In this document: positions 16,764-24,850 of the stretch, in pieces
Layout of the letters: each line of letters starts with the position of its first letter
How positions within the stretch are numbered: position 1 is the stretch's first letter
NCBI GenBank assembly: GCA_902362975.1
Contig: CABIYO010000007.1
Span: forward strand, 30,248 to 94,247
Direction of reading: 5' to 3'
DNA length: 64,000 bases
Origin: Caryophanales bacterium
Lineage (GTDB): Bacteria > Bacillota > Bacilli > Exiguobacteriales > Exiguobacteriaceae
Notes under the pieces: generated by a model
The model's input: the letters and a program-made list of their open reading frames with translations, nothing else
What the model was told of the DNA's origin: nothing
The model's database searches: none
Made by a program: the position numbers and the translations under genes

Positions 16764-17584
16764 AACCAGAACAAATCATTGAGCAGTTGACGGCGTTCGC
16801 AAAAGAACGTGAACAGATTCGAACGGTCGTCTTGAACGGCTCACTCGCCAATCCGAATATCCAACCAGATCCGTATCAGGATGTCGACCTCGCCTTTTAT
16901 GTGGAAGACGTCCGAGCGGTTGCAATCGATCGTTCTTGGATTGACACATTTGGAGAGGTCTTGATCGTGCAGATACCTGAAACGGATAAGGATCGACATA
17001 TCACGTTTTTAGTGCAATATGTGGACGGACATCGGATTGATTTGACGATTCGGAGTGTGGATCAACTTGAAAGCATGCTCGAAGTCGACTCGCTCAGTCA
17101 AATTATCTTCGACCGAGACCATCATCCAGTCGTCACGCCTTCTGACCTGTCGTATCGCGTGAAACGTCCGTCTGCCGATGAATATGCCGCGTGTTGGAAT
17201 GAGTTTTGGTGGGTATCGCTCTATGTCGTCAAAGGAATCAAGCGGCATCAAGTGTTATACGCGCTCGACCACCTCGATATCATGCGGAACATGCTCCGTC
17301 AGATGATGAAGTGGAACATCGGATATGCGACGGAATTCTCAGTAAATCTCGGGAAGTCCGGTGACGGGATACGTGACCATTTGCCAGAAGAGTTATGGGA
17401 GATGCTCACGGCAACATACGCTTCAGCTGAGTTGAGTGCCATTGAAGATACATATAATCGATTACAGTCACTCTTCTTCTTTTGCGCGCAACGCGTCGCC
17501 GAACAAGGCGATTTCGTGTTCCGAGAAGAAGAAGCAAGACGTGTTCGTACCGCATGTGCAATACTTCGACATTCAAACGATTAA
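16760..17584 (+). CDS. ANT(6)/AadK-like aminoglycoside nucleotidyltransferase homologue
   Basis: A 274-residue protein of the aminoglycoside 6-adenylyltransferase family. VLNGSLANPN (25-33) is the nucleotidyltransferase G-S motif, D41 and D43 in QDVDLAF bind metal and D94 in HRIDLTIRS is the third carboxylate. The family then continues with NEFWWVSLYVVKGIKR and the DIMRNMLRQMMKW helix, all in place. Length fits AadK (about 284). It may adenylylate streptomycin, but many chromosomal homologues have other substrates. It overlaps the upstream Qnr-like gene and is followed by a terminator. Confidence 0.82.
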   Translation: MKPEQIIEQLTAFAKEREQIRTVVLNGSLANPNIQPDPYQDVDLAFYVEDVRAVAIDRSWIDTFGEVLIVQIPETDKDRHITFLVQYVDGHRIDLTIRSVDQLESMLEVDSLSQIIFDRDHHPVVTPSDLSYRVKRPSADEYAACWNEFWWVSLYVVKGIKRHQVLYALDHLDIMRNMLRQMMKWNIGYATEFSVNLGKSGDGIRDHLPEELWEMLTATYASAELSAIEDTYNRLQSLFFFCAQRVAEQGDFVFREEEARRVRTACAILRHSND

Positions 17585-17602
17585 TGACGGCGAGAGCCGG
17601 GA

Positions 17603-17633
17603 AACGCTCCTTATAGAGAAAGGAGCGTTTTTT
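17603..17633 (+). terminator. Terminator with an embedded ribosome site
   Basis: AACGCTCCTT and AAGGAGCGTT form a perfect 10-bp stem around ATAGAGA, followed by six T. The 3' arm contains AAGGAG, correctly spaced before the ATG of the next small ORF, so the ribosome site is hidden in the stem. Confidence 0.85.
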
Positions 17634-17634
17634 C

Positions 17635-17787
17635 ATGAATCCATACACGACATTTATTGCCCTACTTGTTGGGAGTCTGGTCCTCTTTGTCGGCATTCGT
17701 TTAAAGAAATGGCCGATTATTTTGGTTGCGATGCTTCCCCTTGGTCTCGTGGCATTCAATATGTTTTTACTCATCACGGGACGATAG
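17635..17787 (+). CDS. Small two-helix membrane protein
   Basis: A 50-residue ORF: two hydrophobic segments (about 6-20 and 26-48) separated by the basic turn RLKKW, ending in GR. It starts with ATG preceded by AAGGAG, which belongs to the 3' arm of the terminator of the ANT(6)-like gene. Small two-helix proteins of this form are common in Bacillales, and codon use is ordinary, so I think it is real. Its last 21 bases overlap the end of the channel pseudogene on the other strand. Confidence 0.55.
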   Translation: MNPYTTFIALLVGSLVLFVGIRLKKWPIILVAMLPLGLVAFNMFLLITGR

Positions 17788-18189
17788 GAAGATGTTTACT
17801 TGTTCTTGATAAATCGATTTGATGAAGAAGGCACTCGGTAACAAAATGCCGATGGCGCCTTCGATGATAGCGAATAATCGGATTAAACCAACCGGTAACA
17901 AATCACCAAAGCCAATCGACAGTAAAGTGACACCGCTAAAATACAATAAATTTTCCCAAGTCGGTTTGACGGCATTCATGGATTCGAGTGAAGTCATGTG
18001 AATGACTGAATCACGAGACAGTGCATAATAAATCAATGTGAATGCTCACATGACACCGAATAGGCTGACGAACAATTGAGTGAACAATCTTCCATCAAAT
18101 CCTGTTTGCTTGTACGTTCGACGTTTGAAAAACCAAAATACGTTCAAACTGATGAACAGCAAGGCAATCGTCAATAAAATAGTATTCAA
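17767..18189 (-). pseudogene. Two-helix potassium channel with in-frame TGA at codon 48
   Basis: Read from a TTG at 18189 (AAGGATG upstream) the frame gives a first membrane helix (TILLTIALLFISLNVFWFF), a basic loop, a second helix start LFTQLFVSLFGVM, then TGA at 18048-18046 and, without frame change, AFTLIYYALSRD, a pore helix and the selectivity filter LLSIGFGD (about residues 89-96), then the last helix. A 140-residue 2TM channel of the Ion_trans_2 family is thus interrupted by a single stop, most simply TGG to TGA. The downstream part alone has a weak TTG start at 18036. Confidence 0.8.
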
Positions 18190-18270
18190 TCTCTACACAT
18201 CCTTTTCAGTACGAACAGAGTCACTTACCCATTCCCGTAACGAAGAATAGGAAACGGAATCAGAAAAGGT

Positions 18271-18298
18271 TTGCAATTTATGAAAAGATTGATAGAAT
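18271..18298 (+). promoter_or_regulatory. Promoter of the thiamine salvage operon
   Basis: TTGCAA at 18271-18276, a 16-base spacer and TAGAAT at 18293-18298. The transcript would begin about 25 bases before the riboswitch. Confidence 0.6.
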
Positions 18299-18331
18299 GT
18301 GGTCGAAGACGACTGAATTTCATAATGTTTG

Positions 18332-18419
18332 CCACTAGGGGAGTCGCGTCACGCGGCTGAGATGGACATGGTCCAGACCCTTCGAACCTGATCTAGTTCA
18401 CGCTAGCGTAGGGAAGTGG
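18332..18419 (+). ncRNA. TPP riboswitch (THI element)
   Basis: The conserved thi-box parts are all present: CACTAGGGGAGTC, GGCTGAGATGG, ACCCTTCGAACCTGATCTAG and GCGTAGGGAAGTGG, with CCAC and GTGG closing P1. It precedes a strong terminator and then tenA, so thiamine pyrophosphate should favour termination. Confidence 0.95.
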
Positions 18420-18460
18420 GCGAGACGACTCATATAGCTTCACCTAGATATGATTGTTCG

Positions 18461-18497
18461 AGACGCCGCTTCCGTTATGGGAGGCGGCGTCTTTTTT
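18461..18497 (+). terminator. Riboswitch-controlled terminator before tenA
   Basis: GACGCCGC and GCGGCGTC form an 8-bp G/C stem extended by TTCC/GGGA, followed by six T. It stands between the TPP riboswitch and tenA. Confidence 0.88.
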
Positions 18498-18521
18498 ATC
18501 AGTTTATAAGGGGGAGTTACT

Positions 18522-19196
18522 ATGAAATTTACAGATCACTTACGTCAAGAAGCGGATGGATTGTTTGAGGCAAGCTTTCATCACCCGTTTGTTCGTTCAC
18601 TCGGAGAAGGGACGCTCGATGAGAAAAAATTCAGACATTACGTCATGCAAGACTCATACTATTTGAACCATTTTTCGAAAGTGCAGGCAAAAGGGGCAAC
18701 CCTCGCTCCGACGATGGAATTATCGAGCCGCTTTTTGACGCATGCGCTACACACGATTGAGGCGGAACTCTCCCTTCATCGAGAGTTCTTTACGCTGCTC
18801 AACGTGACGGATGTCGAATTGGCGACATTTGAGCCAGCACCGACCGCTTATGCATATGCTCTTCATATGCAACAGGCAGGACCGACTCTCGGGGACGTAT
18901 TGGCGTCAATCCTTCCGTGTTATTGGGTGTATTACGAGATTGGAGAACGTCTTAAAGACAAGCGTCCTGATCATCCGATTTATTCAGCTTGGATTGCGAC
19001 GTACGGTTCGGAGTGGTTCCGTGAGCTGGTGGAAGAACAAATTGATCGTTTGGATGAATTGGCTGGTCAAGCGACAGAAGAAGAGCGCATGCGCTATACG
19101 AAACTATTCTTGAAGAGTTGCTATTACGAAGTCGCTTTTTGGGAAATGGCTTGGACACTTGAGTCGTGGTCATTGTCGCAGGAGGTCAACCAATGA
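18522..19196 (+). CDS. tenA: Aminopyrimidine aminohydrolase TenA
   Basis: A 224-residue TenA (thiaminase II) protein that hydrolyses aminopyrimidines from degraded thiamine to HMP for salvage. The active-site Cys lies in SILPCYWVYYEIG (about 134), the Glu in CYYEVAFWEMAW (about 203-214), and the start LRQEADGLFEASFHHPFVRS is diagnostic. AAGGGGGAG precedes the ATG. It is the first gene of tenA-thiM-thiD-thiE under the TPP riboswitch; each following start overlaps the preceding stop. Confidence 0.95.
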   Translation: MKFTDHLRQEADGLFEASFHHPFVRSLGEGTLDEKKFRHYVMQDSYYLNHFSKVQAKGATLAPTMELSSRFLTHALHTIEAELSLHREFFTLLNVTDVELATFEPAPTAYAYALHMQQAGPTLGDVLASILPCYWVYYEIGERLKDKRPDHPIYSAWIATYGSEWFRELVEEQIDRLDELAGQATEEERMRYTKLFLKSCYYEVAFWEMAWTLESWSLSQEVNQ

Positions 19197-19984
19197 GACA
19201 TGAGATTTGGAATGAGATTCGACAGCAGGCGCCATTGATTCACAATATCACGAACACGGTCGTGGCTAACTTTTCGGCGAATGGATTGCTCGCCATCGGC
19301 GCCTCTCCTGTCATGGCGGATGCAATCGAAGAAGTAGCGGAGATGACATTCGTGAGCGATGCGCTCGTACTTAACATCGGTACACTTGGAACGATGACGG
19401 AAGCGACGATGATTCGCGCAGGTCAGGCTGCGAACGAAGCGGGGTGCCCGATTATACTCGACCCGGTCGGTGTCGGAGCGACGTCATTTCGACGAGATGT
19501 GGTCGAACGCATTTTGCGTCATGTTCGTGTATCGGTCATTCGAGGGAATGCAGGAGAGATTGCGACATTGATTGGCGTCGATTGGGCGGCTCGTGGTGTC
19601 GATGCTGGTGACGGTGCATGTGAGCCTCGACAATTGGCGCTTGAAGCAGCGAAACGATACGGATGTGTCGTGGCCGTGACTGGAAAAGAAGATATGGTAA
19701 GCGACGGGGACGTCGTCATGGAAATACATGGCGGGACGAAACGCATGACCGAGACGACCGGTACGGGATGTTTACTCAGTGCAGTGGTTGGGGCTTGCTT
19801 AGCGGTCGAAAAGAATGCCCTCAAAGCGACGGTGACCGCCATGTCAGGCTACGCCTATTGTGGGGAGCTAGCGAGTGAACGGGCAGAAGGGCCGGGAGAC
19901 TTCCCGATTCACTTTTTAAATGCACTCCATCAATTGACGCAATATACAATCCCGACGAATCGAATCGAGGTGTCGACATCATGA
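19193..19984 (+). CDS. thiM: Hydroxyethylthiazole kinase ThiM
   Basis: A 263-residue kinase that phosphorylates the thiazole alcohol for thiamine salvage. PLIHNITNTVVANFSANGLL near the start and TGTGCLLSAVVGA near 196 (anion hole and catalytic Cys) are diagnostic. ATG at 19193 overlaps the tenA stop as ATGA and has AGGAGG upstream; an in-frame start 27 bases earlier is less likely. It overlaps thiD by four bases. Confidence 0.95.
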   Translation: MRHEIWNEIRQQAPLIHNITNTVVANFSANGLLAIGASPVMADAIEEVAEMTFVSDALVLNIGTLGTMTEATMIRAGQAANEAGCPIILDPVGVGATSFRRDVVERILRHVRVSVIRGNAGEIATLIGVDWAARGVDAGDGACEPRQLALEAAKRYGCVVAVTGKEDMVSDGDVVMEIHGGTKRMTETTGTGCLLSAVVGACLAVEKNALKATVTAMSGYAYCGELASERAEGPGDFPIHFLNALHQLTQYTIPTNRIEVSTS

Positions 19985-20820
19985 GACCGCAAGTATTGAC
20001 GATTGCAGGATCTGACTCAGGGGGCGGAGCTGGTATTCAAGCCGATCTAAAAACGTTTCAAGAGCTCGGTGTGTTCGGGACGAGTGTGTTGACTGCGATT
20101 ACGGCCCAAAACACACTTGGGGTTCATGGAATCGAGGCGATTTCCACGGAAATGATTATCCAACAAATTGATGCGGTAGCGGATGATTTTAACATCACCG
20201 CGTGTAAAACCGGGATGTTGGTGGACGCGGAACGAATTGAAGCGGTAGCGAATGCGATTGAACGTCACCGTTTCGAGCATGTGGTGGTCGATCCGGTCAT
20301 GGTGGCGAAAGGTGGCGCTTCCTTGTTGCAAGTTAGTGCAGTCGAAGCACTGCGCACGAAGCTGCTACCACAGGCGACCATCGTGACCCCAAATATTCCT
20401 GAAGCAGAAGTGCTGGCAGGAATGGACATTCGAACGGAGGCGGACCGCATGAAAGCCGCACAGGCGATTCGAGCACTTGGTGTTGATACCGTCATTATCA
20501 AAGGTGGGCATACGCATGATGTGGAGGCCGTTGATTTGATTATGAGCGAGACTGAAACGTTCTGTGTAAAAGCACCTAGAATCCAAACGAAAGATACGCA
20601 CGGGACGGGATGTACGTTCTCTGCCGCATTGACGGCCGAACTAGCGTATGGGAAGACACTACGCCAAGCCGTCGTAGATGCGAAGCAGTTTATTCATCAG
20701 GCGATTGCACATGGATTATCGATTGGACAGGGGCATGGACCGACGAATCATTGGGGACATCGTTTAGCGAAAGAAGAGGTGATTACCGTTGACGTTCTGT
20801 ACGAAACAAGCGCTCGCTAA
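19981..20820 (+). CDS. thiD: HMP/HMP-P kinase ThiD
   Basis: A 279-residue bifunctional hydroxymethylpyrimidine (phosphate) kinase. TIAGSDSGGGAGIQADLKTF at the start binds the pyrimidine, DPVMVAKGG lies near 102, and KDTHGTGCTFSAAL (about 201-214) carries the catalytic Asp/Cys region. It starts within the thiM stop and its end overlaps thiE by 32 bases. Confidence 0.95.
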   Translation: MRPQVLTIAGSDSGGGAGIQADLKTFQELGVFGTSVLTAITAQNTLGVHGIEAISTEMIIQQIDAVADDFNITACKTGMLVDAERIEAVANAIERHRFEHVVVDPVMVAKGGASLLQVSAVEALRTKLLPQATIVTPNIPEAEVLAGMDIRTEADRMKAAQAIRALGVDTVIIKGGHTHDVEAVDLIMSETETFCVKAPRIQTKDTHGTGCTFSAALTAELAYGKTLRQAVVDAKQFIHQAIAHGLSIGQGHGPTNHWGHRLAKEEVITVDVLYETSAR

Positions 20821-21430
20821 GCAGCTTCGCCTTTACTTTGTGTGTGGAACGACGGACGCGTCCGATTTGGTGGCGACCGTCAAAACGGCACTTCGATGTG
20901 GGGTGACATGTTTTCAATTTCGCGAAAAAGGTAAAGGTGCACTGTATGGAGATAAAAAAGAAGCGATGGCAAGGACGCTCCACCGTCTGTGTCGAGAAGC
21001 GGGTGTTCCGTTCATCATCAACGACGACGTCGACTTGGCGCTCGCGATTGACGCGGACGGCATCCACGTCGGACAAGATGACTTACCTGCGAAACAAGTT
21101 CGAGAACGGCTAGGACCAGATAAATGGTTGGGGGTGTCTGTCCATACGATGGAGGAAGTCAGAACGGCTCTTCCATTTGCAGATTATGTCGGCATCGGTC
21201 CGATTCATGAGACGCAAAGTAAACTGGATGCTGGACATGTACGTGGCACGGAACTGATTCAACAAGTTCGCCATCACTATCCACTGCTTCCGATTGTGGG
21301 GATCGGAGGTATTCGTCCAGAGCATGTCCCTGCTGTTATGGCGGACGGGGCAGACGGCGTTGCCGTCATTTCTGCCATTGCTTCTGCACCGGATGTAGCA
21401 ACGGCTACCCGGCGTTTCGCTTGTCTCTGA
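20789..21430 (+). CDS. thiE: Thiamine phosphate synthase ThiE
   Basis: A 213-residue TIM-barrel enzyme that joins HMP-PP and thiazole phosphate. FQFREKGKG (about 47), FIINDDVDLALAIDADGIHV and GQDDLP (about 75-98), GVSVHTMEE and GPIHETQSK are the family signatures. The start is TTG at 20789 behind GAGGTGAT, so it overlaps thiD by 32 bases; no later ATG keeps the first strand. It closes the salvage operon; no thiazole or HMP de novo genes are in the window. Confidence 0.92.
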   Translation: MTFCTKQALAKQLRLYFVCGTTDASDLVATVKTALRCGVTCFQFREKGKGALYGDKKEAMARTLHRLCREAGVPFIINDDVDLALAIDADGIHVGQDDLPAKQVRERLGPDKWLGVSVHTMEEVRTALPFADYVGIGPIHETQSKLDAGHVRGTELIQQVRHHYPLLPIVGIGGIRPEHVPAVMADGADGVAVISAIASAPDVATATRRFACL

Positions 21431-21455
21431 ATTCAGTTTTTGAGGAGGAAGACAG

Positions 21456-22094
21456 ATGAACGTATTTGTAATCGGTGCAAACGGTCAAATTGGCCATCAA
21501 TTGGTGGAGAAACTACACAAGGAAGGAAAGCATCACGTTACGGCGATGGTGCGTAAAGAGGAACAACTCGAGGATTTTAAGTCAAAAGGATACAATGCGG
21601 TACTCGGTGACCTCGAAGATTCAGTAGATGATTTGCAAAAAGCGATTGAGGGAATGGATGTTATCGTATTCGCGGCAGGTTCTGGTGGAAGTACTGGAGC
21701 AGACAAGACACTCTTGATCGACCTAGACGGTGCAGCGAAGAGTATCGAAGCAGCACAAGCGAACGGGAACATCAAACACTTCGTCATGGTCAGTGCCTTG
21801 AAAGCAGAGGATCGCTCGGCTTGGCCAGATTCGATGAAGCCGTACTACGTAGCGAAGCATCATGCCGATCGTTTACTCGAGCAGAGTGGACTCACATACA
21901 CGATTGTTCGTCCGGGTGCATTGACAGATGATGCAGGAACGGGCAAAGTGAACACGAAATTCGAGGGAAGTGGAGAGATTCCACGCGAAGACGTCGCATC
22001 ATTTTTGGTGCATGTCCTTCATGACCATTCAAACGCGCAGAACAAAGCAATTGATTTGATCAAAGGAGATACTCCAATCGAAGAAACGCTATAA
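21456..22094 (+). CDS. NAD(P)-binding atypical SDR, YhfK-like
   Basis: A 212-residue NAD(P)-binding protein of the atypical SDR5 group. The Rossmann motif is VIGANGQIGHQL (5-16), FAAGSGGSTGADKT lies near 70, and YYVAKHHAD (about 130) and TIVRPGALTDDAGTG (about 150) are typical of YhfK/YwnB-like proteins. No catalytic Tyr-Lys pair in classical spacing, so an isomerase or redox-sensor role is possible. AGGAGGAAG precedes the ATG. It follows thiE by 25 bases without a terminator and may be co-transcribed. Confidence 0.88.
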   Translation: MNVFVIGANGQIGHQLVEKLHKEGKHHVTAMVRKEEQLEDFKSKGYNAVLGDLEDSVDDLQKAIEGMDVIVFAAGSGGSTGADKTLLIDLDGAAKSIEAAQANGNIKHFVMVSALKAEDRSAWPDSMKPYYVAKHHADRLLEQSGLTYTIVRPGALTDDAGTGKVNTKFEGSGEIPREDVASFLVHVLHDHSNAQNKAIDLIKGDTPIEETL

Positions 22095-22110
22095 GTGTGT
22101 GACATCAAAA

Positions 22111-22140
22111 ACGGGATGAGAAAACCATCCCGTTCTTTTG
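22111..22140 (+). terminator. Terminator after the YhfK-like gene
   Basis: AACGGGATG and CATCCCGTT form a perfect 9-bp stem around AGAAAAC, followed by CTTTT. Confidence 0.85.
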
Positions 22141-22209
22141 TTGCGTTAAAGAGGGAAAAGAACACAGAATAACGAAATAGTAGAATACGAACAGGTGAGG
22201 AGGTTGCGC

Positions 22210-22281
22210 ATGACCGAGATGTTCATTTATCTGGCGGTCTATTTGTTGCTGTCATTTTTACATGACGGTTTGTCAAATTAA
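22210..22281 (+). CDS. Possible 23-residue membrane peptide
   Basis: ATG at 22210 has an excellent GAGGAGG site seven bases upstream and encodes MTEMFIYLAVYLLLSFLHDG plus LSN, a single hydrophobic helix, before TAA. It may be a genuine small membrane peptide or, given the decay seen elsewhere in the window, the surviving N-terminus of a longer membrane protein. Nothing downstream in any frame continues it. Confidence 0.35.
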   Translation: MTEMFIYLAVYLLLSFLHDGLSN

Positions 22282-22334
22282 GCGCAACACTTCCTCGGTG
22301 AAGGAAACAACTTGGAGGAAAAGTATGGGTTGAT

Positions 22335-22877
22335 ATGATCACTCTAGAGACAGAACGCTTGATTTTACGGACATTTACGTTAAAAGACGCAGAAGATATG
22401 TATCATTATGCAAAAGATGAGCGAGTCGGACCGATGGCGGGTTGGGCACCTCATGAATCGATTGAAGAAACAAGGGACGTCATTCAACTGTTTATCGAGG
22501 AAGCAGATGTATGGGCCATCGTCCTGAAAGAGACCGGGCAAGTGATCGGTAGCATCGGGTTACACGACCGAAGACCAGACCCTTCGATTCAACATGAGGC
22601 ACAGCGTGAGATCGGTTATGTGCTCAGTCCAGATTTTTGGGGAAATGGTTACGTGCCAGAAGCCGTTCAGGCGATGATCCGATTCGGATTTGAAGCGTTA
22701 GGACTAGAACGGATTTGGTGCGGCTACTTCAGCTTCAATGACCAATCGCGACGCGTCGTTGAGAAGTGTGGGTTCACTTATGCGTTCACGAAAACACAAG
22801 AATTGACCCGACTCGACGGACGAACGGTAGAATGCCTCGTCTATGTTCAATTAAATCCCACGTTCTCTACACATTGA
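22335..22877 (+). CDS. RimJ/RimL-type GNAT acetyltransferase
   Basis: A 180-residue RimL-like acetyltransferase. LETERLILRTFTLKDAEDMY at the start is the family signature; EIGYVLSPDFWGNGYVPEAV (about 96-115) holds the acetyl-CoA loop and GYFSFNDQSRRVVEKCGF (about 133-150) the C-terminal motif. Substrates in the family are N-terminal amino groups or small molecules. The upstream Shine-Dalgarno is TGGAGGAAAAG. The stop codon lies inside the terminator stem. Confidence 0.88.
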   Translation: MITLETERLILRTFTLKDAEDMYHYAKDERVGPMAGWAPHESIEETRDVIQLFIEEADVWAIVLKETGQVIGSIGLHDRRPDPSIQHEAQREIGYVLSPDFWGNGYVPEAVQAMIRFGFEALGLERIWCGYFSFNDQSRRVVEKCGFTYAFTKTQELTRLDGRTVECLVYVQLNPTFSTH

Positions 22878-22900
22878 AGCACGATTTCAATGTGTTTTTT
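22870..22900 (+). terminator. Terminator overlapping the RimL-like stop codon
   Basis: CACATTGAA pairs with TTCAATGTG around GCACGAT, followed by six T; the TGA stop is in the 5' arm. Confidence 0.8.
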
Positions 22901-22920
22901 CATGAAATCATAAAAATCTC

Positions 22921-22949
22921 TTGATATGTAACCGGTTACACATTAAGAT
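22921..22949 (+). promoter_or_regulatory. rbs promoter with RbsR-type operator filling the spacer
   Basis: TTGATA at 22921-22926, a 17-base spacer and TAAGAT at 22944-22949. The spacer contains the perfect 14-bp palindrome TGTAACCGGTTACA (22927-22940) with the central CG of LacI-family operators, so the repressor would block polymerase directly. Confidence 0.75.
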
Positions 22950-22953
22950 AGTT

Positions 22954-22968
22954 TTGTAAGCGTTTCCA
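22954..22968 (+). promoter_or_regulatory. Catabolite-response element (cre) of the rbs operon
   Basis: TTGTAAGCGTTTCCA matches the Bacillus cre consensus WTGNAANCGNWNNCW at every position. It lies just after the -10 box, in the right place for CcpA repression. Confidence 0.75.
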
Positions 22969-22984
22969 GAACGGAGGATGTCAA

Positions 22985-23962
22985 ATGGCGACCATCAAAC
23001 AAGTAGCAAACCATGCGAACGTCTCAGTGGCGACCGTATCACGCGTTATGAATAAAAGCGGATATGTGAGCGAAGAGGCGAAAGAAGCGGTCGAAAAGGC
23101 GATTGCGGAACTGAATTACGCGCCGAACCGAGTTGCTCGTTCGCTCTATAAAAAATCGTCGAATTTGATTGGACTGATCATGCCAGATATCACGAACCCG
23201 TTCTTTCCACAGTTGGCTCGTGCGATTGAGGATGTCGCCAATCAACACGGGTATCAAGTCGTCTTATGTAACACGGATGAACAACTTGAAAAAGAACAGA
23301 CGTATTTAGTGGCTTTGCAAACGATGCACGTCGATGGCCTGATTATTACAACAAATCATTCGCACAATCCGAATTATGAGACGTTGGATTTACCGATGGT
23401 CGCACTAGACCGAATCGTAAAAGCGGGAATCGACGCCGTTGTATCAGATGGATATGAGGGTGGAAAGTTGGCTGCCGACACGCTATTACAACATGGTGCG
23501 ACACGACTGGCACACATTGCCGGACCGGATCATCTCAAAACGGTCAAACGTCGAACCGAAGGATTTGTCGGAGTAGCGGGAGATAAGCTCGTCGGGATGA
23601 CCGAGTCCACGTTCGCGTTTAAAGACGCATTGAAAGCTTCCCAAGAGCTGTTCGACCATGCTTGGCCATTCGATGGCATTTTCGCAGCGAACGATGTGAT
23701 TGCAGCCGCCGTATTACAGGAAGCAGTCCGTCGAGACATTCGTGTCCCAGAAGAGTTACAGGTCATCGGATATGACGGGATTGAATTAGGCGAGATGACG
23801 TCTCCGCCACTGACGACCATCGTCCAGCCGATCTATGAGATGGGGCGAGTGGCGACAGAACGATTGCTCGATTTGATTGAGAAAAAAGACACGCGACCGA
23901 AAGAGATGTTATTACCGGTCACGTTACTTGAAAGACACACGACAAAGCGGAAGGAGAGATAA
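22985..23962 (+). CDS. rbsR: LacI-family ribose operon repressor RbsR
   Basis: A 325-residue LacI-family repressor: the HTH is ATIKQVANHANVSVATVSRV (2-21) followed by the hinge helix YAPNRVARSL (about 47-56), then a periplasmic-binding-protein fold with LIGLIMPDITNPFFPQLARA. It heads rbsRKDACB and should bind ribose or ribose 5-phosphate to release the palindrome in its own promoter. AACGGAGGATG precedes the ATG; rbsK follows after three bases. Confidence 0.93.
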   Translation: MATIKQVANHANVSVATVSRVMNKSGYVSEEAKEAVEKAIAELNYAPNRVARSLYKKSSNLIGLIMPDITNPFFPQLARAIEDVANQHGYQVVLCNTDEQLEKEQTYLVALQTMHVDGLIITTNHSHNPNYETLDLPMVALDRIVKAGIDAVVSDGYEGGKLAADTLLQHGATRLAHIAGPDHLKTVKRRTEGFVGVAGDKLVGMTESTFAFKDALKASQELFDHAWPFDGIFAANDVIAAAVLQEAVRRDIRVPEELQVIGYDGIELGEMTSPPLTTIVQPIYEMGRVATERLLDLIEKKDTRPKEMLLPVTLLERHTTKRKER

Positions 23963-23965
23963 AGA

Positions 23966-24850
23966 ATGAAGCGCATTGTTGTCATTGGCAGTATATCGAT
24001 GGATCTTGTCGTCACATCCGACAAACGACCACAAGCAGGAGAAACGGTAATCGGTGAGTCGTTCCGCACCGTTCCAGGGGGAAAAGGTGCGAATCAAGCG
24101 ATCGCTGCTTCCAAGTTAGGCGGCACTGTTCAGATGGTCGGTTGCGTAGGAAGTGATCCGTTCGGGCAACAGGTTGTGGAAAACTTCAAACGACACGATG
24201 TCGATGTCACGCATGTTCAGATTATACAGGAGGAAGTGACGGGTACGGCCCATATCGTATTAGCAGAAGGGGATAATTCGATCGTCGTCGTCCAATCGGC
24301 GAACAAACGAGTCGTTTTCACGGAGGAGGAACTTGAACATCTTCTCGACGACCAGGCGTTCGTGCTCCTGCAACTTGAAATTCCAATCGAGACGGTAAAA
24401 CAAGTGACCGCTTACTGTAAAGAGAAAGGGATTCCAGTGCTACTCAATCCGGCACCGTCTCAACCGCTTCCACCAGAAGTGATTGAAGACGTCACGTATT
24501 TAACGCCGAACGAACATGAATGCCGTGACTTATTCAACGGAATGTCCGTAGATGATGTTCTCAAACGTTATCCGAACAAGTTACTCGTCACGGAAGGCGT
24601 CCATGGCGTTCGATTCCATGACGGACGAGACGTCCGTCATGTGCCAGCCATCCGAGCAAACGTCGTCGACACAACAGGAGCTGGTGACACGTTCAACGGT
24701 GCACTCGCTGTTTCCCTCATCGAACAAGATGATTTGGAGACGGCCGTACGGTTTGCTGTAGTCGCATCTGGCATGAGTGTGGAAGGCTTCGGTGCACAAG
24801 GTGGTATGCCGACACGGCAAAATGTACAACAACGATTGGAGCGCGTGTGA
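23966..24850 (+). CDS. rbsK: Ribokinase
   Basis: A 294-residue PfkB-family kinase making ribose 5-phosphate from ribose and ATP. GGKGANQAIAASKLGG (about 38-53) is PfkB signature 1; DTTGAGDTFNGALAVSL (about 232-248) is signature 2 with the catalytic Asp. GSISMDLVVTSDKRPQAGET at the start binds ribose. It is full length and coupled to rbsD by a one-base overlap (TGATG). Confidence 0.95.
   Translation: MKRIVVIGSISMDLVVTSDKRPQAGETVIGESFRTVPGGKGANQAIAASKLGGTVQMVGCVGSDPFGQQVVENFKRHDVDVTHVQIIQEEVTGTAHIVLAEGDNSIVVVQSANKRVVFTEEELEHLLDDQAFVLLQLEIPIETVKQVTAYCKEKGIPVLLNPAPSQPLPPEVIEDVTYLTPNEHECRDLFNGMSVDDVLKRYPNKLLVTEGVHGVRFHDGRDVRHVPAIRANVVDTTGAGDTFNGALAVSLIEQDDLETAVRFAVVASGMSVEGFGAQGGMPTRQNVQQRLERV

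Noticed and set aside
17767..18189. Selenocysteine reading of the TGA in the potassium channel
   Set aside because: The position is a hydrophobic helix where Trp fits, no SECIS-like stem is evident next to it, and other genes nearby carry TAG and TAA lesions.
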